Of a DNA stretch of 34,916 nucleotides, positions 8,051-16,880 are shown piece by piece. Location: positions 1-34,916 of the forward strand of contig DDSN01000096.1 in NCBI GenBank assembly GCA_002343395.1, in the 5' to 3' direction. The position numbers and the translations under genes were made by a program. The DNA is from Hyphomonadaceae bacterium UBA2389 (GTDB lineage: Bacteria; Pseudomonadota; Alphaproteobacteria; Caulobacterales; Aquidulcibacteraceae). The number at the start of each line of letters is the position of its first letter. The first letter of the stretch is position 1. The notes under the pieces were generated by a model, which saw only the letters and a list, made by a program, of their open reading frames with translations, was not told where the DNA came from and ran no database searches.

Positions 8051-8733
8051 AGTGCATTGTGCCGCTTGCCGGTCCTGATCTCATAAGTGACCGATATGGG
8101 TTGCGGCCGTTGGTTGACGTTGGCGGCGCGCCGCTGCTGAAACGCACTATCGGAGAGCGTGCGTGGGCGGTAGGTGCGAGCAGTGAAGACTACGTGTTTG
8201 TTGTCCGAGATGTCGGGGGGTTGGAGCCGCTAACCTCCTATATCGCGGGCGCTTGGCCCGGCGCGCGCGTCGTAAAATTGTCAACGCTCACGGGAGGCGC
8301 CATGCTTTCTGCGTTGGCGGGCGCCGCGTATTCCGAAAGAAACCAACCGATCGTCATCGACCTGGCGGATATGATGTTTCGCGGAGAGGGGTGTTTGCCG
8401 AAGGCGGACTGGGATGCCGGCGTTGGCGGTATTGTGCCGTGCTTCAAAGCTGATGACCCTGCCTACTCATATGTTCGACGGCGTTCTGGGGAGGTTGTGG
8501 AAACAGCGGAAAAGCGCGTCATCTCTAACGAGGCGTCAGCGGGTGTGTACGCATTTTCCGATCCAGGCACGTTCTTGGCGGCTGCGGCTCACTCCATGAA
8601 GCACTACGACACGCTGGTGCACGGGGGTATGCTGTTTGTATGTCCGATGATGAACGGCGTGTTGGCGCAGGGCATGCGTGTTTTGGCGCCAAGCGCAGGC
8701 ACGGTAGTTCCGATCGGCAAGAATTTCCACTAG
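8047..8733 (+). CDS. Third nucleotidyltransferase-like module, degenerate active site
   Basis: A 228-residue protein clearly related to the two domains of the preceding gene: PLAGPDLISDRYGLRPLVDVGG aligns with their N-terminal loops, and YSYVRRRSGEVVETAEKRVI aligns with WSYVRIGDDGLVAEAAEKRVI of domain 1. The GxGxR phosphate-binding loop is missing, and the metal-binding GDQI/CDQI position reads LADM. Nucleotidyl transfer by the usual mechanism is therefore doubtful; it may be a partner subunit or use a different substrate. ATG 8047 overlaps the previous stop (ATGA), so the two are translationally coupled and probably made in equal amounts. The frame also runs further upstream, but that part is a shadow of the previous gene. 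Confidence 0.72.
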   Translation: MKCIVPLAGPDLISDRYGLRPLVDVGGAPLLKRTIGERAWAVGASSEDYVFVVRDVGGLEPLTSYIAGAWPGARVVKLSTLTGGAMLSALAGAAYSERNQPIVIDLADMMFRGEGCLPKADWDAGVGGIVPCFKADDPAYSYVRRRSGEVVETAEKRVISNEASAGVYAFSDPGTFLAAAAHSMKHYDTLVHGGMLFVCPMMNGVLAQGMRVLAPSAGTVVPIGKNFH

Positions 8734-8745
8734 ATCGGAACCACC

Positions 8746-9996
8746 ATGTCGGAAGCAAGCGATCCAACATTAAAGCCCGCATGGGCGGTGGTTTGTGGGC
8801 TGATCAGAAATGAGGCCAATGCCTTGCGGCAAGCGACCGAACTTGCGCGTCTCCAGCAGGACGGTTTGATCGAGGGCGTCGTTTTCGCGACCTGGTTTGG
8901 GGAATTCGCGAAGTATCCCGCCGTAACGCGAGCGTTTCGCGACCTTGGAGCGAGCCTAATTGAAAGTCAGGAACCATCGGTGAAGATGGTTGGGCACGCG
9001 ATGCACCAGGCCAAGGCGCTTAGTTTGGCGCTGTCCGTATGCCCTGACGAACGGATGGTTCTGAAGATTCGCCCGGACATTGTTCCGATTAACGACATGA
9101 TGCGCGACGTTGTTAGCGGCCACCGCATGCGCGCGCAGGGGCGACGGGTCGCGCCGACGCTTTTTCGGAGGCCAGTATTCGCGCATAGTGGGTTCATTTT
9201 TTGGCCGTTTTACCTGAATGACATCTACTATTTTGGACAAAAGGAAGATTTGCTCAGGATTGCGGATGTCGACCTTAAGGCGGAAATGTTGTACAATGAG
9301 CTTGCGCCAGAACAGTTCTTTCACTTGGCGCCGGTTTTGGATCACTGCGCGGCGATCCGCGGTTTCATGAGAATTCAGCGTGGCGTTCGAGTCGGCGATC
9401 GGCGGGCGAACGAACGGTATCAACGTATCTTGCTGAGTTCGCCGTTTTGGCCAGGTGTCTGGGGCGCCTATATGCGCCTATTGTGCGACAACTACTACGT
9501 TGGCTATACCGCCGATGACCACGTCTGGTCGGATGATAACCTCGCCGCCTTTGGCCGGTTTCGACTCCGGGACCTATTGCGGCGGCCGGATGAGATGCCG
9601 CAGTTGGAGTTCGCACGCGGCGCCGCGGCGCCGATTTTTCACTCGGTTGGTTGGGCTCTGGCGGGAGTGCGGGGCGCCTATCGTTCGTGCCGGATGGGGG
9701 AAGCTGTCAAAGAAGCAGCGGCCGCAGCCTATCGGCCCTTCCATGAGACGCCGATCTTTCCAGACCCCGAAGCTCAGCGCTTGGCCGAGAAACTGAAGCG
9801 CACATTTTCCGGCTACGCGGCGCGTATCCGCCTGAACGACGGCGCTAGCCTGTGCCGCGTAGAAGGCGGCGCCGAGCGGGTTACGCTCATCGCCGGCGGC
9901 GACGAAGCCCAGCATCTCCATGCCGAGGTTAACGCGCTGCGGCGGCGGGTTGACGAGTTGACGCATGCCCTGGGTCGTCGCGGTGGGCAAACTTGA
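8746..9996 (+). CDS. WavE-like putative glycosyltransferase
   Basis: A 416-residue cytoplasmic protein. The N-terminal part, AVVCGLIRNEAN, then FATWFGEF and MVLKIRPDI near residue 104, resembles the WavE-type LPS synthesis family (a GT-A-like fold in which the KIRxD segment is the putative nucleotide-sugar/metal site). The middle region is rich in aromatic residues (FIFWPFYLNDIYYF). The last 30 residues (LHAEVNALRRRVDELTHAL) form a short predicted coiled coil that could pair with the long coiled coil of the next protein. There is no signal peptide or clear transmembrane helix. ATG 8746 follows the previous stop by 12 bases. Assignment rests on motif resemblance and context only; the sugar transferred is unknown. 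Confidence 0.55.
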   Translation: MSEASDPTLKPAWAVVCGLIRNEANALRQATELARLQQDGLIEGVVFATWFGEFAKYPAVTRAFRDLGASLIESQEPSVKMVGHAMHQAKALSLALSVCPDERMVLKIRPDIVPINDMMRDVVSGHRMRAQGRRVAPTLFRRPVFAHSGFIFWPFYLNDIYYFGQKEDLLRIADVDLKAEMLYNELAPEQFFHLAPVLDHCAAIRGFMRIQRGVRVGDRRANERYQRILLSSPFWPGVWGAYMRLLCDNYYVGYTADDHVWSDDNLAAFGRFRLRDLLRRPDEMPQLEFARGAAAPIFHSVGWALAGVRGAYRSCRMGEAVKEAAAAAYRPFHETPIFPDPEAQRLAEKLKRTFSGYAARIRLNDGASLCRVEGGAERVTLIAGGDEAQHLHAEVNALRRRVDELTHALGRRGGQT

Positions 9997-10097
9997 GCGG
10001 TATAACCGGGACAAATATCCACACCCGCGTGGTGGGAGTCTTGTTGCTTTCCATCCGCTGCGGTTAACTCTGCTCAGGAGCAGAAAGCGCCGACGCC

Positions 10098-13000
10098 GTG
10101 AACATCCGCACCGATTTTCTTCAACCTGCACCTGAGGGGCGCGCCACCGCCGCGACGGCGCTCGTCGTAGCTGGGATGCACCGCAGCGGCACGTCCGCGC
10201 TTACGCGGGTGTTTTCACTGCTTGGCGCTGAGCTCCCCAAATCGCTCATGCCGCCAGCCGCGGATAACCCTGGCGGATTCTGGGAGTCGGCAAACATCGC
10301 GGCTCTAAATGATGAGATCTTGGAACATTTCGGTGGCGCTTGGGATGACGTTCTCGTTTTTCTCGCACGGCGGACGAGCTTGCGAGCTAACGCGGCATAT
10401 TCGGCGAGAGCGTACGACATGCTCGCCTCTGAATTTTCGCTTCAACGACTATTCGTGCTGAAGGAGCCGCGCATTTGCTTGCTCCTCGACTTGTGGCTAG
10501 AGGCGATCCGTCGCCAAAATTGCTCGCCGTGCATCGTGATTCCAATTCGTGATCCGCTGGAAGTCGGCGCATCTCTATCCGCGAGGGATGGGCAGTCGCA
10601 AGGGCGTGGCTGGCTGTTGTGGCTCATTCATTTCCTGAGCGCCGAGCTGTCAAGTCGAGGTGTACCTCGTTTGTTTGTGCGCTACGAGGACGTGTTGCTG
10701 GACTGGCGTCGCGTGGGCCAGCGGGTCGAAGCCGTGGCGGGCGAGCGATTTCCAGTGTGGACGCCGGCCGCGGAGCGAGCAGTTGATGCCTTTATCGATA
10801 GCTCCTCGCGCCATTTCGTATCTCCGCGCGAAGCGATAGACGCACGGAGCGATGTTAGCGCGTGGGTGAAAAATGCGTACTCTTGGGCCATGACGGCGGC
10901 GGGTGGATCGGAGCCCGACACAACGGCCCTTGATGACATCGCAAAGGATTTTTCCGCGCATCTGCGGGTGTTTGCTCCGGTGATCGGGGACCATACAATG
11001 TTGGCGCGATCCGCTGCGCGACGCGTTCGCTCGCTTGAGTCCGAAGTCGCTCTCTGTCGCATCGACGCGACTGACTCAGCGGAAGCGCTAACGCGCGCTC
11101 GGGCGGAGGCAGCGACGGCGCGCGCTGATGCGGAGCGGCAAGAGTCGCTAGCTCAGACACAGATCGCCGAAGCGCACGACAAAATGACGGCGCTAAGCGA
11201 CGCTCTTTGTACGGTGCGTGAGCAGCTCGCTAAGAAGCAGTCCGAGTTGCGGGCAGTACTGGAAAACGCACCGCAGGAGAAAATTGTCCAGCTCGAGCAT
11301 GCGCTGGAACTTGCCCGCAACGAGAGCCGTGCTTTGGCGAATGAGGTGCGAGATCGTGAAGCGCGTATCGTCTCCCTTGATGCGGAGCTGCAAAGTGCCG
11401 TGGGCGCGCGAGAACAACTCGCCGAGAAGCAATCAGAGTTCCTGGCGATACTCGAGAGTTCGTCTAATGATAAGATCGCCCAACTGGAGCGCATGCTAGA
11501 GGTCGCTCAGGGCGAGTCTCGCGCTTTGGTGGAGGATGTGCGTGACCGTGAAGCGCGCATCACGTCCCTCGACGCCGAACTCCAGAGCGCGATGGTGGCG
11601 CTGGCGTTGCGTGACGCGCGCTTCGAAGAGTTGCAGGCGAACGGGCGCGAAGTGCGCGACAATGCGCTACGCTGGATGAAGGCTCACGCGGATGTCGTCG
11701 CAAGCGTACGTCCGCTCACGTTACAGCTTGCGCAGAGCAGCGAACAATTGCGCACTTTGGGCGTCGAATATGAACGTCTCAAGATGGCTTTAGAAACAGC
11801 CGAGGCGCGGTGTGCCGATCTTTCATGCTCGCTCGAGGCGCAGTCTATCGCTCACGAAGACGCACTGAACGCGATCCGAGAAGAGTTGCAGGCGCAAATC
11901 AGCATGCGAGAACAGCAAAGCGTCGCCAAGGAGGAGTTGGAGAGCAAGCTGGCGTCGTGTGAGGTGGAGCTGGCGAACGTCCGCGACGATCAGCGACATC
12001 GTGAGGAAACCATGGCGCAGCTGACCGCGGAAAACAGGCGTCTGGTCGCGCGCGTTGAGGAGGTGGAGAGCAGTAGGGGCGCGCTCGAGGAAAGTGCGCG
12101 CGGACTTGCGTTGCAGGCGGTGGAGCTGACCGCCCGTCATCGTGAGGCAGAATCGACCCTGGCAAGTGAGAGGGTCTACGCCGAAGAACTCGAGCGATCC
12201 GCCAGGGAAACGGCGCGGATGCTGCAACTCGAGACCGCAAAACGCGTGGAGTTGGCACAGCGTGCGGAACAGCAAGCGGACCTGCTAAGGCGCTTACGAC
12301 CGCGCCTGCGAGCGGCCCGGGCAGCATTGTGGAGGAACCGCTGGCTCCTCCCGCTGTCTTATGGAGTTGATTGGCTTCTAGCGGCTGCGAAAGTGGGGTT
12401 AGTCGAGGCGACGCGAAGAGTACGCGATACCATTGAGCTGCGCGCAAGTGGGGTCTTTGACCCCGTTTTTTATCTTGAGAAGAACTGGGACGTAGACGTC
12501 GCTGGCGTTGATCCAATCGCACACTACGTGGCGATGGGAGCAGCAGAGGGGCGCGATCCCACCAGGGACTTTTCTACCCGTTGGTACGCATCGTATTATC
12601 CCGATGTTCGCGCGTTGGCGGCGAATCCGCTCCTGCACTACGTAAGACATGGGCGCGCGGAAGGGCGCCTCACGAAGGCGTCGGACCACGCAACGAGCGA
12701 AGGTGGGCTTGGTGGCCTACGAGAGGGCAATGGAACTACGGGCATTGACCCGTATTCCATCCGCCCAGACGACGCGGTCGCACAAGAAGCATCGCGCGGC
12801 GAGGCGTTCTTGCGGAGGTATGGGCTCCGGTCCGAAGCGCCGGACTGGGCAGGCGCGGCGGCATCTTTGAACGGCGTCCTAGAAGAGTGCGCGACGCCGG
12901 TGGCAAGCATCGTCGTTCCGGTCTATGGACAGCTCGCGCACACGCTCAATTGCCTTGATGCGTTGGCCCGCCATAAGACGGCTCGCTCGTTTGAGATCAT

Positions 13001-14828
13001 TGTCGTGGACGATTCCTCGCCGGATGAAAGTGGGTTTTGGTTGGGCCGTCTGAAGGGCATCCGCAACATACGGCGTGAGAAAAACGGAGGGTTTATCGCG
13101 GCATGCAATGACGGCGCGCGCCTGGCGCGGGGGCGGTGGGTGGTGCTATTGAACAACGACACGCGTGTTGTTGACGGTTGGTTGGATGCGCTGCTTGATC
13201 ACTTCTCAATTCACAAGAACACAGGTTTAGTGGGCTCCAAGCTGCTCTACCCGGACGGCAAGTTGCAGGAGGCGGGGGGCATTATTTGGCGCGACGGCAG
13301 TGCTTGGAACTATGGTCGCGGCGACGACTCCAACCGACCGGACTATTGCTACGCTCGCCAAGTGGACTACTGCTCTGGCGCATCAATCGCATTGCCGAAA
13401 TCTCTTTGGGAAGAGCTTGGCGGCTTCGACCAACACTACGCGCCCGCATATTGCGAAGACTCGGATCTCGCCATGCGCGTGCGGCACACGGCCGGCAAGG
13501 AAGTGTGGTATCAGCCACTATCCCGCGTGATCCACTACGAGGGCGTAACCGCTGGCCGAGACCTTTCTCAGGGGGTCAAGGCCTATCAGGTCGAGAATCA
13601 GCGTAAGCTTTTCATGCGCTGGAGAGAAGCGTTGGCCGCGCATCGGGAAAACGGCGACGAGCCGTGGCTCGAGCGCGACCGTGGCGTCACAAAGCGCGCG
13701 CTCGTTGTCGAGCCATCAACACCCACGCCGGATCAGGACGCGGGATCGAATACCGTCGTAAACAAATGCCGCGTCCTCCAGATGCTGGGATACAAGGTAA
13801 CGTTTGTTCCAGAAGACAACATGCTTTTCCAACGCCAGTATTCAGAAGCGTTGCAGAAGCAGGGATTCGAGTGTGCGTACGCGCCCTACGATCACAACTT
13901 GCGGGAGCACCTTCAACGGCGTGGCGCGCAGTACGACGTGATCGTGATCTTCCGAGGCGACACGGCTTACAAACACATCGATGCATTGCGAGAGTTCGCG
14001 CCGCAGGCTCCAATCATCTTCAATAACATGGACATCCACTATTTGCGTATGCAGCGGCAGGCGGATCTAGAAAACAGCGAAGATTTGCGTGCGGCGGCGG
14101 TTGTCATGAAACAGCGCGAACTGCACGTGGTCAATGCCTCGGACTGCACGGTCACACCCTCTGAGGAAGAGCTGCGTATCCTGAGCGCCGAGGCGCCGCG
14201 TGCCTGCGTAAAATTGTTCCCTTACTTGTTCGAAACGGTTGGTACAGAGGCTCCATTTTCCGAGAGGGCGGACGTATTGTTCCTCGGAGGGTACCGGCAT
14301 GCGCCAAACGCGGATGCGGTGAAATATTTTGTGCAGGAGATATTACCCCGTCTGCGCGGCACTATTCCTAAGGTGCGGTTCTGGATCGCTGGGGCGAATC
14401 CCACAGACGAAGTCCTTAAACTGGCGTGCAGCGATGTGATCGTCACCGGGCGCGTTGATGATCTGGGACCTCTATTTGACCGCTGCCGCGTCTTTGCTGC
14501 TCCCCTTCGATACGGTGCGGGATTGAAGGGCAAGGTGGTGACTTCGATGGCGCATGGCCTGCCGTGCGTGCTGACGTCGATTGCCGCGGAGGGTATGTCA
14601 CTTGAGGGAGGCCGGCAGGTGTTGGTGGAAGATGATCCAGCGCGTTTCGCCGACGCAATCCGTAAGTTGTACACCGATCAAGCTTTGTGGGAGAGGCTCC
14701 AGCGGGAGGCGCTGACGTTTGCTCGGCGTGCGTACTCCCTTGAAGGGGCCGGCGTGAGGGCCATGCGGGAAGTTCTCGCGGCCGCGGATGCCGTGCATGC
14801 TTCGCGCGGCGCCCATTGCGCGCGGTGA
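10098..14828 (+). CDS. Giant sulfotransferase-coiled coil-GT2-GT4 fusion protein
   Basis: A 1576-residue multidomain protein. Residues 20-270 form a P-loop sulfotransferase-like domain with the 5'-phosphosulfate loop GMHRSGTSAL (26-35) and a 3'-phosphate segment IPIRDPLEVGASLSAR near 148. Residues about 305-730 are a continuous coiled coil that includes a 64-residue tandem repeat. Around residues 785-850 there are two copies of the FDPVFYLxxNxDV...PIxHYxxxGxxEGR motif often found before glycosyltransferase domains in large rhamnan/capsule synthases. A GT2 domain follows (SIVVPVYG near 936, VVDDSSPDES, NNDT near 1017, and a GGFDxxYxPAYCEDSDLAMR acceptor region). Residues from about 1200 form a GT4-type domain with FLGGYRHAPNADAV near 1394. 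The GTG start at 10098 follows a 101-base gap without a well placed Shine-Dalgarno; an ATG at residue 27 would cut the first strand and is rejected. The stop overlaps the next gene (GTGA). Confidence 0.85.
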   Translation: MNIRTDFLQPAPEGRATAATALVVAGMHRSGTSALTRVFSLLGAELPKSLMPPAADNPGGFWESANIAALNDEILEHFGGAWDDVLVFLARRTSLRANAAYSARAYDMLASEFSLQRLFVLKEPRICLLLDLWLEAIRRQNCSPCIVIPIRDPLEVGASLSARDGQSQGRGWLLWLIHFLSAELSSRGVPRLFVRYEDVLLDWRRVGQRVEAVAGERFPVWTPAAERAVDAFIDSSSRHFVSPREAIDARSDVSAWVKNAYSWAMTAAGGSEPDTTALDDIAKDFSAHLRVFAPVIGDHTMLARSAARRVRSLESEVALCRIDATDSAEALTRARAEAATARADAERQESLAQTQIAEAHDKMTALSDALCTVREQLAKKQSELRAVLENAPQEKIVQLEHALELARNESRALANEVRDREARIVSLDAELQSAVGAREQLAEKQSEFLAILESSSNDKIAQLERMLEVAQGESRALVEDVRDREARITSLDAELQSAMVALALRDARFEELQANGREVRDNALRWMKAHADVVASVRPLTLQLAQSSEQLRTLGVEYERLKMALETAEARCADLSCSLEAQSIAHEDALNAIREELQAQISMREQQSVAKEELESKLASCEVELANVRDDQRHREETMAQLTAENRRLVARVEEVESSRGALEESARGLALQAVELTARHREAESTLASERVYAEELERSARETARMLQLETAKRVELAQRAEQQADLLRRLRPRLRAARAALWRNRWLLPLSYGVDWLLAAAKVGLVEATRRVRDTIELRASGVFDPVFYLEKNWDVDVAGVDPIAHYVAMGAAEGRDPTRDFSTRWYASYYPDVRALAANPLLHYVRHGRAEGRLTKASDHATSEGGLGGLREGNGTTGIDPYSIRPDDAVAQEASRGEAFLRRYGLRSEAPDWAGAAASLNGVLEECATPVASIVVPVYGQLAHTLNCLDALARHKTARSFEIIVVDDSSPDESGFWLGRLKGIRNIRREKNGGFIAACNDGARLARGRWVVLLNNDTRVVDGWLDALLDHFSIHKNTGLVGSKLLYPDGKLQEAGGIIWRDGSAWNYGRGDDSNRPDYCYARQVDYCSGASIALPKSLWEELGGFDQHYAPAYCEDSDLAMRVRHTAGKEVWYQPLSRVIHYEGVTAGRDLSQGVKAYQVENQRKLFMRWREALAAHRENGDEPWLERDRGVTKRALVVEPSTPTPDQDAGSNTVVNKCRVLQMLGYKVTFVPEDNMLFQRQYSEALQKQGFECAYAPYDHNLREHLQRRGAQYDVIVIFRGDTAYKHIDALREFAPQAPIIFNNMDIHYLRMQRQADLENSEDLRAAAVVMKQRELHVVNASDCTVTPSEEELRILSAEAPRACVKLFPYLFETVGTEAPFSERADVLFLGGYRHAPNADAVKYFVQEILPRLRGTIPKVRFWIAGANPTDEVLKLACSDVIVTGRVDDLGPLFDRCRVFAAPLRYGAGLKGKVVTSMAHGLPCVLTSIAAEGMSLEGGRQVLVEDDPARFADAIRKLYTDQALWERLQREALTFARRAYSLEGAGVRAMREVLAAADAVHASRGAHCAR
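11217..11600 (+). repeat. Two-copy 192-base (64-codon) tandem repeat in the coiled coil
   Basis: Unit 1 is 11217-11408 and unit 2 is 11409-11600, both in frame. Each begins REQLA(K/E)KQSE and ends with VRDREARI(V/T)SLDAELQSA. The units differ at several codons, including silent sites, so this is an older duplication that lengthened the coiled-coil rod rather than an assembly artefact. Confidence 0.85.
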
Positions 14829-16204
14829 GTTCCTCCATGGCGATCATGGATGGCGGCGCGGTGTCGGGAGTAGAGGGTCGATCAAGGTCTGTACTCGTCG
14901 GAGGAATTCCCCGAAGCGGGACGACTATGGTCGCGGCCATGATCGGGCAACGAGAAGATGTGTTTGTTTGGCCTGGTGAGACGTGGGTCCTTCCCAATGT
15001 GGCCAAGCTTTGGGCAGGCGGGCCGCCCAATCCAGAGTGTCGCGACCAGGTGCTTGGTGTTTTGCATCGATCGCTGAAAGGCGCGCTCATCGATATGCGC
15101 GAGTGGAACGACACCTATGCGGAACCGAGCTTCGAACGCAAGGCCACTGCCGATGAGGTCGAAGACCTGGCGACGGAGTTAACCGAGGCGGCGCTCAGTG
15201 CGCCGTCGTCTTCGGCTGCTCTGCGCGCTAGCGCACACATCCTTGAGCGGTTCCAGAGGAGGTGGACGGACAAGCCCTACGTCGCGGAGAAGACGCCAGA
15301 GAATGTTCTTCTTTACCCGGATCTATCTCGTGCGCTCGACCCTGTTTGGGTGATTTGTCACCGCGAGCCGTTCGGCGTGATTGCATCGCTTCAGAAGCGC
15401 GCTGGCGCCGATCCCTTCGCGCCGTGGGACAACTCGATCGAAACCTGTTTGGGAATGTATCTGAAATACGGCTGGGCGGTTGTTTCGATCGCGCGCTCTC
15501 CGCATGCTTCAATATCGATAGCGTATGAAGAAGTCTGCGCGACCCCAGAACGAGTGATGGATCGATTGAGCGTTCGACTAGGGAACAAGGCGCCGCCGCT
15601 ATCGAGGAACGGATACGTTCGCGCACCTCACGCCGACGCCTGGCAATCATTCGGCCCGCAACAGCGCTGGATTATTCTGGCGTTAACGCGAGGGTTGAGG
15701 GAGCACCTGGGTTATGGTCCGGAAGCATACAGCAAATCTTTTTCAGAAATCGTCCAGGGAGCATCAGAGTTCCCGGACTTCGCCACGTCACCTCTCGTTG
15801 GGGTGTCAGCGGAACCGGGGCGAGCGCTGCGTTGGGTTGGGAAGAGCAGTCTCTACGGCATTTTCTGTTCATCTCCCGTGCGACGCGTCGAAATTGATTT
15901 GTATTTGCCGCCCGGCTTGAAGATTGACGTTCAAAGACTGTGCGTCCGAGATTGCGCCGGTCGGTCGGTCGCTTCGGCCGCACTGGTTTCTGGGGAGCAA
16001 GTCACGATAGGGGTCGACACCGACACTATTTGCGCCAGCGCCAGCGAGAGCGGCATCGGTGTGGCGTACTTGCTTGAACTGCGTGCTGAACGCGTTTGTG
16101 TTCCTTATGCAACCGTTTCGGGCAATCTTGACGAACGGCTTCTGAGCCTGATGGCGTCGGACTTTCGCCCGGCAGGACGTTCGCTTTCTAGCGTTGGGCG
16201 ATGA
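14825..16204 (+). CDS. Sulfotransferase family protein
   Basis: A 459-residue P-loop sulfotransferase-like enzyme, expected to move sulfate from PAPS to a hydroxyl of a sugar or other acceptor. The 5'-phosphosulfate-binding loop is VGGIPRSGTTMV (residues 25-36), and the 3'-phosphate segment is VICHREPFGVIASLQ in the middle. AEKTPEN between them is typical of the family. The last about 120 residues are extra, look beta-rich and are not recognised. GTG 14825 is chosen because it overlaps the giant gene's stop as GTGA, like other junctions here; TTG 14816 and ATG 14837 are alternatives. It is the last gene of the + strand locus and its 3' end overlaps the convergent methyltransferase gene by 17 bases. 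Confidence 0.8.
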   Translation: MSSSMAIMDGGAVSGVEGRSRSVLVGGIPRSGTTMVAAMIGQREDVFVWPGETWVLPNVAKLWAGGPPNPECRDQVLGVLHRSLKGALIDMREWNDTYAEPSFERKATADEVEDLATELTEAALSAPSSSAALRASAHILERFQRRWTDKPYVAEKTPENVLLYPDLSRALDPVWVICHREPFGVIASLQKRAGADPFAPWDNSIETCLGMYLKYGWAVVSIARSPHASISIAYEEVCATPERVMDRLSVRLGNKAPPLSRNGYVRAPHADAWQSFGPQQRWIILALTRGLREHLGYGPEAYSKSFSEIVQGASEFPDFATSPLVGVSAEPGRALRWVGKSSLYGIFCSSPVRRVEIDLYLPPGLKIDVQRLCVRDCAGRSVASAALVSGEQVTIGVDTDTICASASESGIGVAYLLELRAERVCVPYATVSGNLDERLLSLMASDFRPAGRSLSSVGR

Positions 16205-16880
16205 TATACTGCGCGAACCTTGTCTTCATCCAAAAATGGGCGTGTGCATAAAAGGCGTCACCTGTTTGCCGTGAGCGCTCCAGCAGCACGGGTTCCAACA
16301 AGCGGTTGCGCCAATATCCGGATTCCTCGACAAAAAAGCCTTGTTCCTCAGCCACCGATCGCAAGTCCGCTAGGGAAACCGTGTCAATGTGTGTGTGATC
16401 ATCATAGAAATTGGTCGCCAAGACAGGATGACCCATCGCCCTCAGGCTCTCGGCCGTTGGCGCGGTCTTGGATTCCTCGCTCGGCATTTCAATGTAGATT
16501 TGGCCGTCTGGGCGGAGGCGTTCGGCTATCCAAGCGAGGACGCGTGCGGGACCTCCGCTAATGTGCTCGACGAAATGCGCCGAAAACACAGCATCAAACT
16601 TGACGCCTTGGAAAACCGTCTGCGTCTCAAAGTTGCCGATTTCGAAACCGTCATACCGGTCGAAGTGGACACCTTTGCTCAACGAGAGCGCGAACATTTT
16701 CAAGTCGGGGCGTTTCGGCTGCAGCCACTCCTTGAACAGCACCATGGTCCCGTCGCCAGCGCCTAGGTCAAGCACGGATGCGCCCCAAGGCAAGGACTTC
16801 AAGAACCGGACACGAGGACTCGATAGATGTAACCACTCATCCACTTCATGGGGTGGGAGAGGTGGCGCTGCGTTTTGCAT
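16188..16880 (-). CDS. SAM-dependent methyltransferase (class I)
   Basis: A 230-residue Rossmann-fold methyltransferase. The SAM-binding motif I VLDLGAGDGT is in the N-terminal third, and FDAVFSAHFVEHISGGPARVL gives the motif seen in Methyltransf_11/23-type enzymes acting on small molecules or sugars. The frame is open further upstream to 16961, but that part lies inside the protease gene in another frame. ATG 16880 overlaps the protease stop by one base (TGATG), so translation is probably coupled to it. Function next to a protease is unclear; it may belong to the convergent polysaccharide locus (O-methylation of a sugar) and have ended up on the other strand. The acceptor is unknown. Confidence 0.8.
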   Translation of the reverse strand: MQNAAPPLPPHEVDEWLHLSSPRVRFLKSLPWGASVLDLGAGDGTMVLFKEWLQPKRPDLKMFALSLSKGVHFDRYDGFEIGNFETQTVFQGVKFDAVFSAHFVEHISGGPARVLAWIAERLRPDGQIYIEMPSEESKTAPTAESLRAMGHPVLATNFYDDHTHIDTVSLADLRSVAEEQGFFVEESGYWRNRLLEPVLLERSRQTGDAFYAHAHFWMKTRFAQYIIAQR

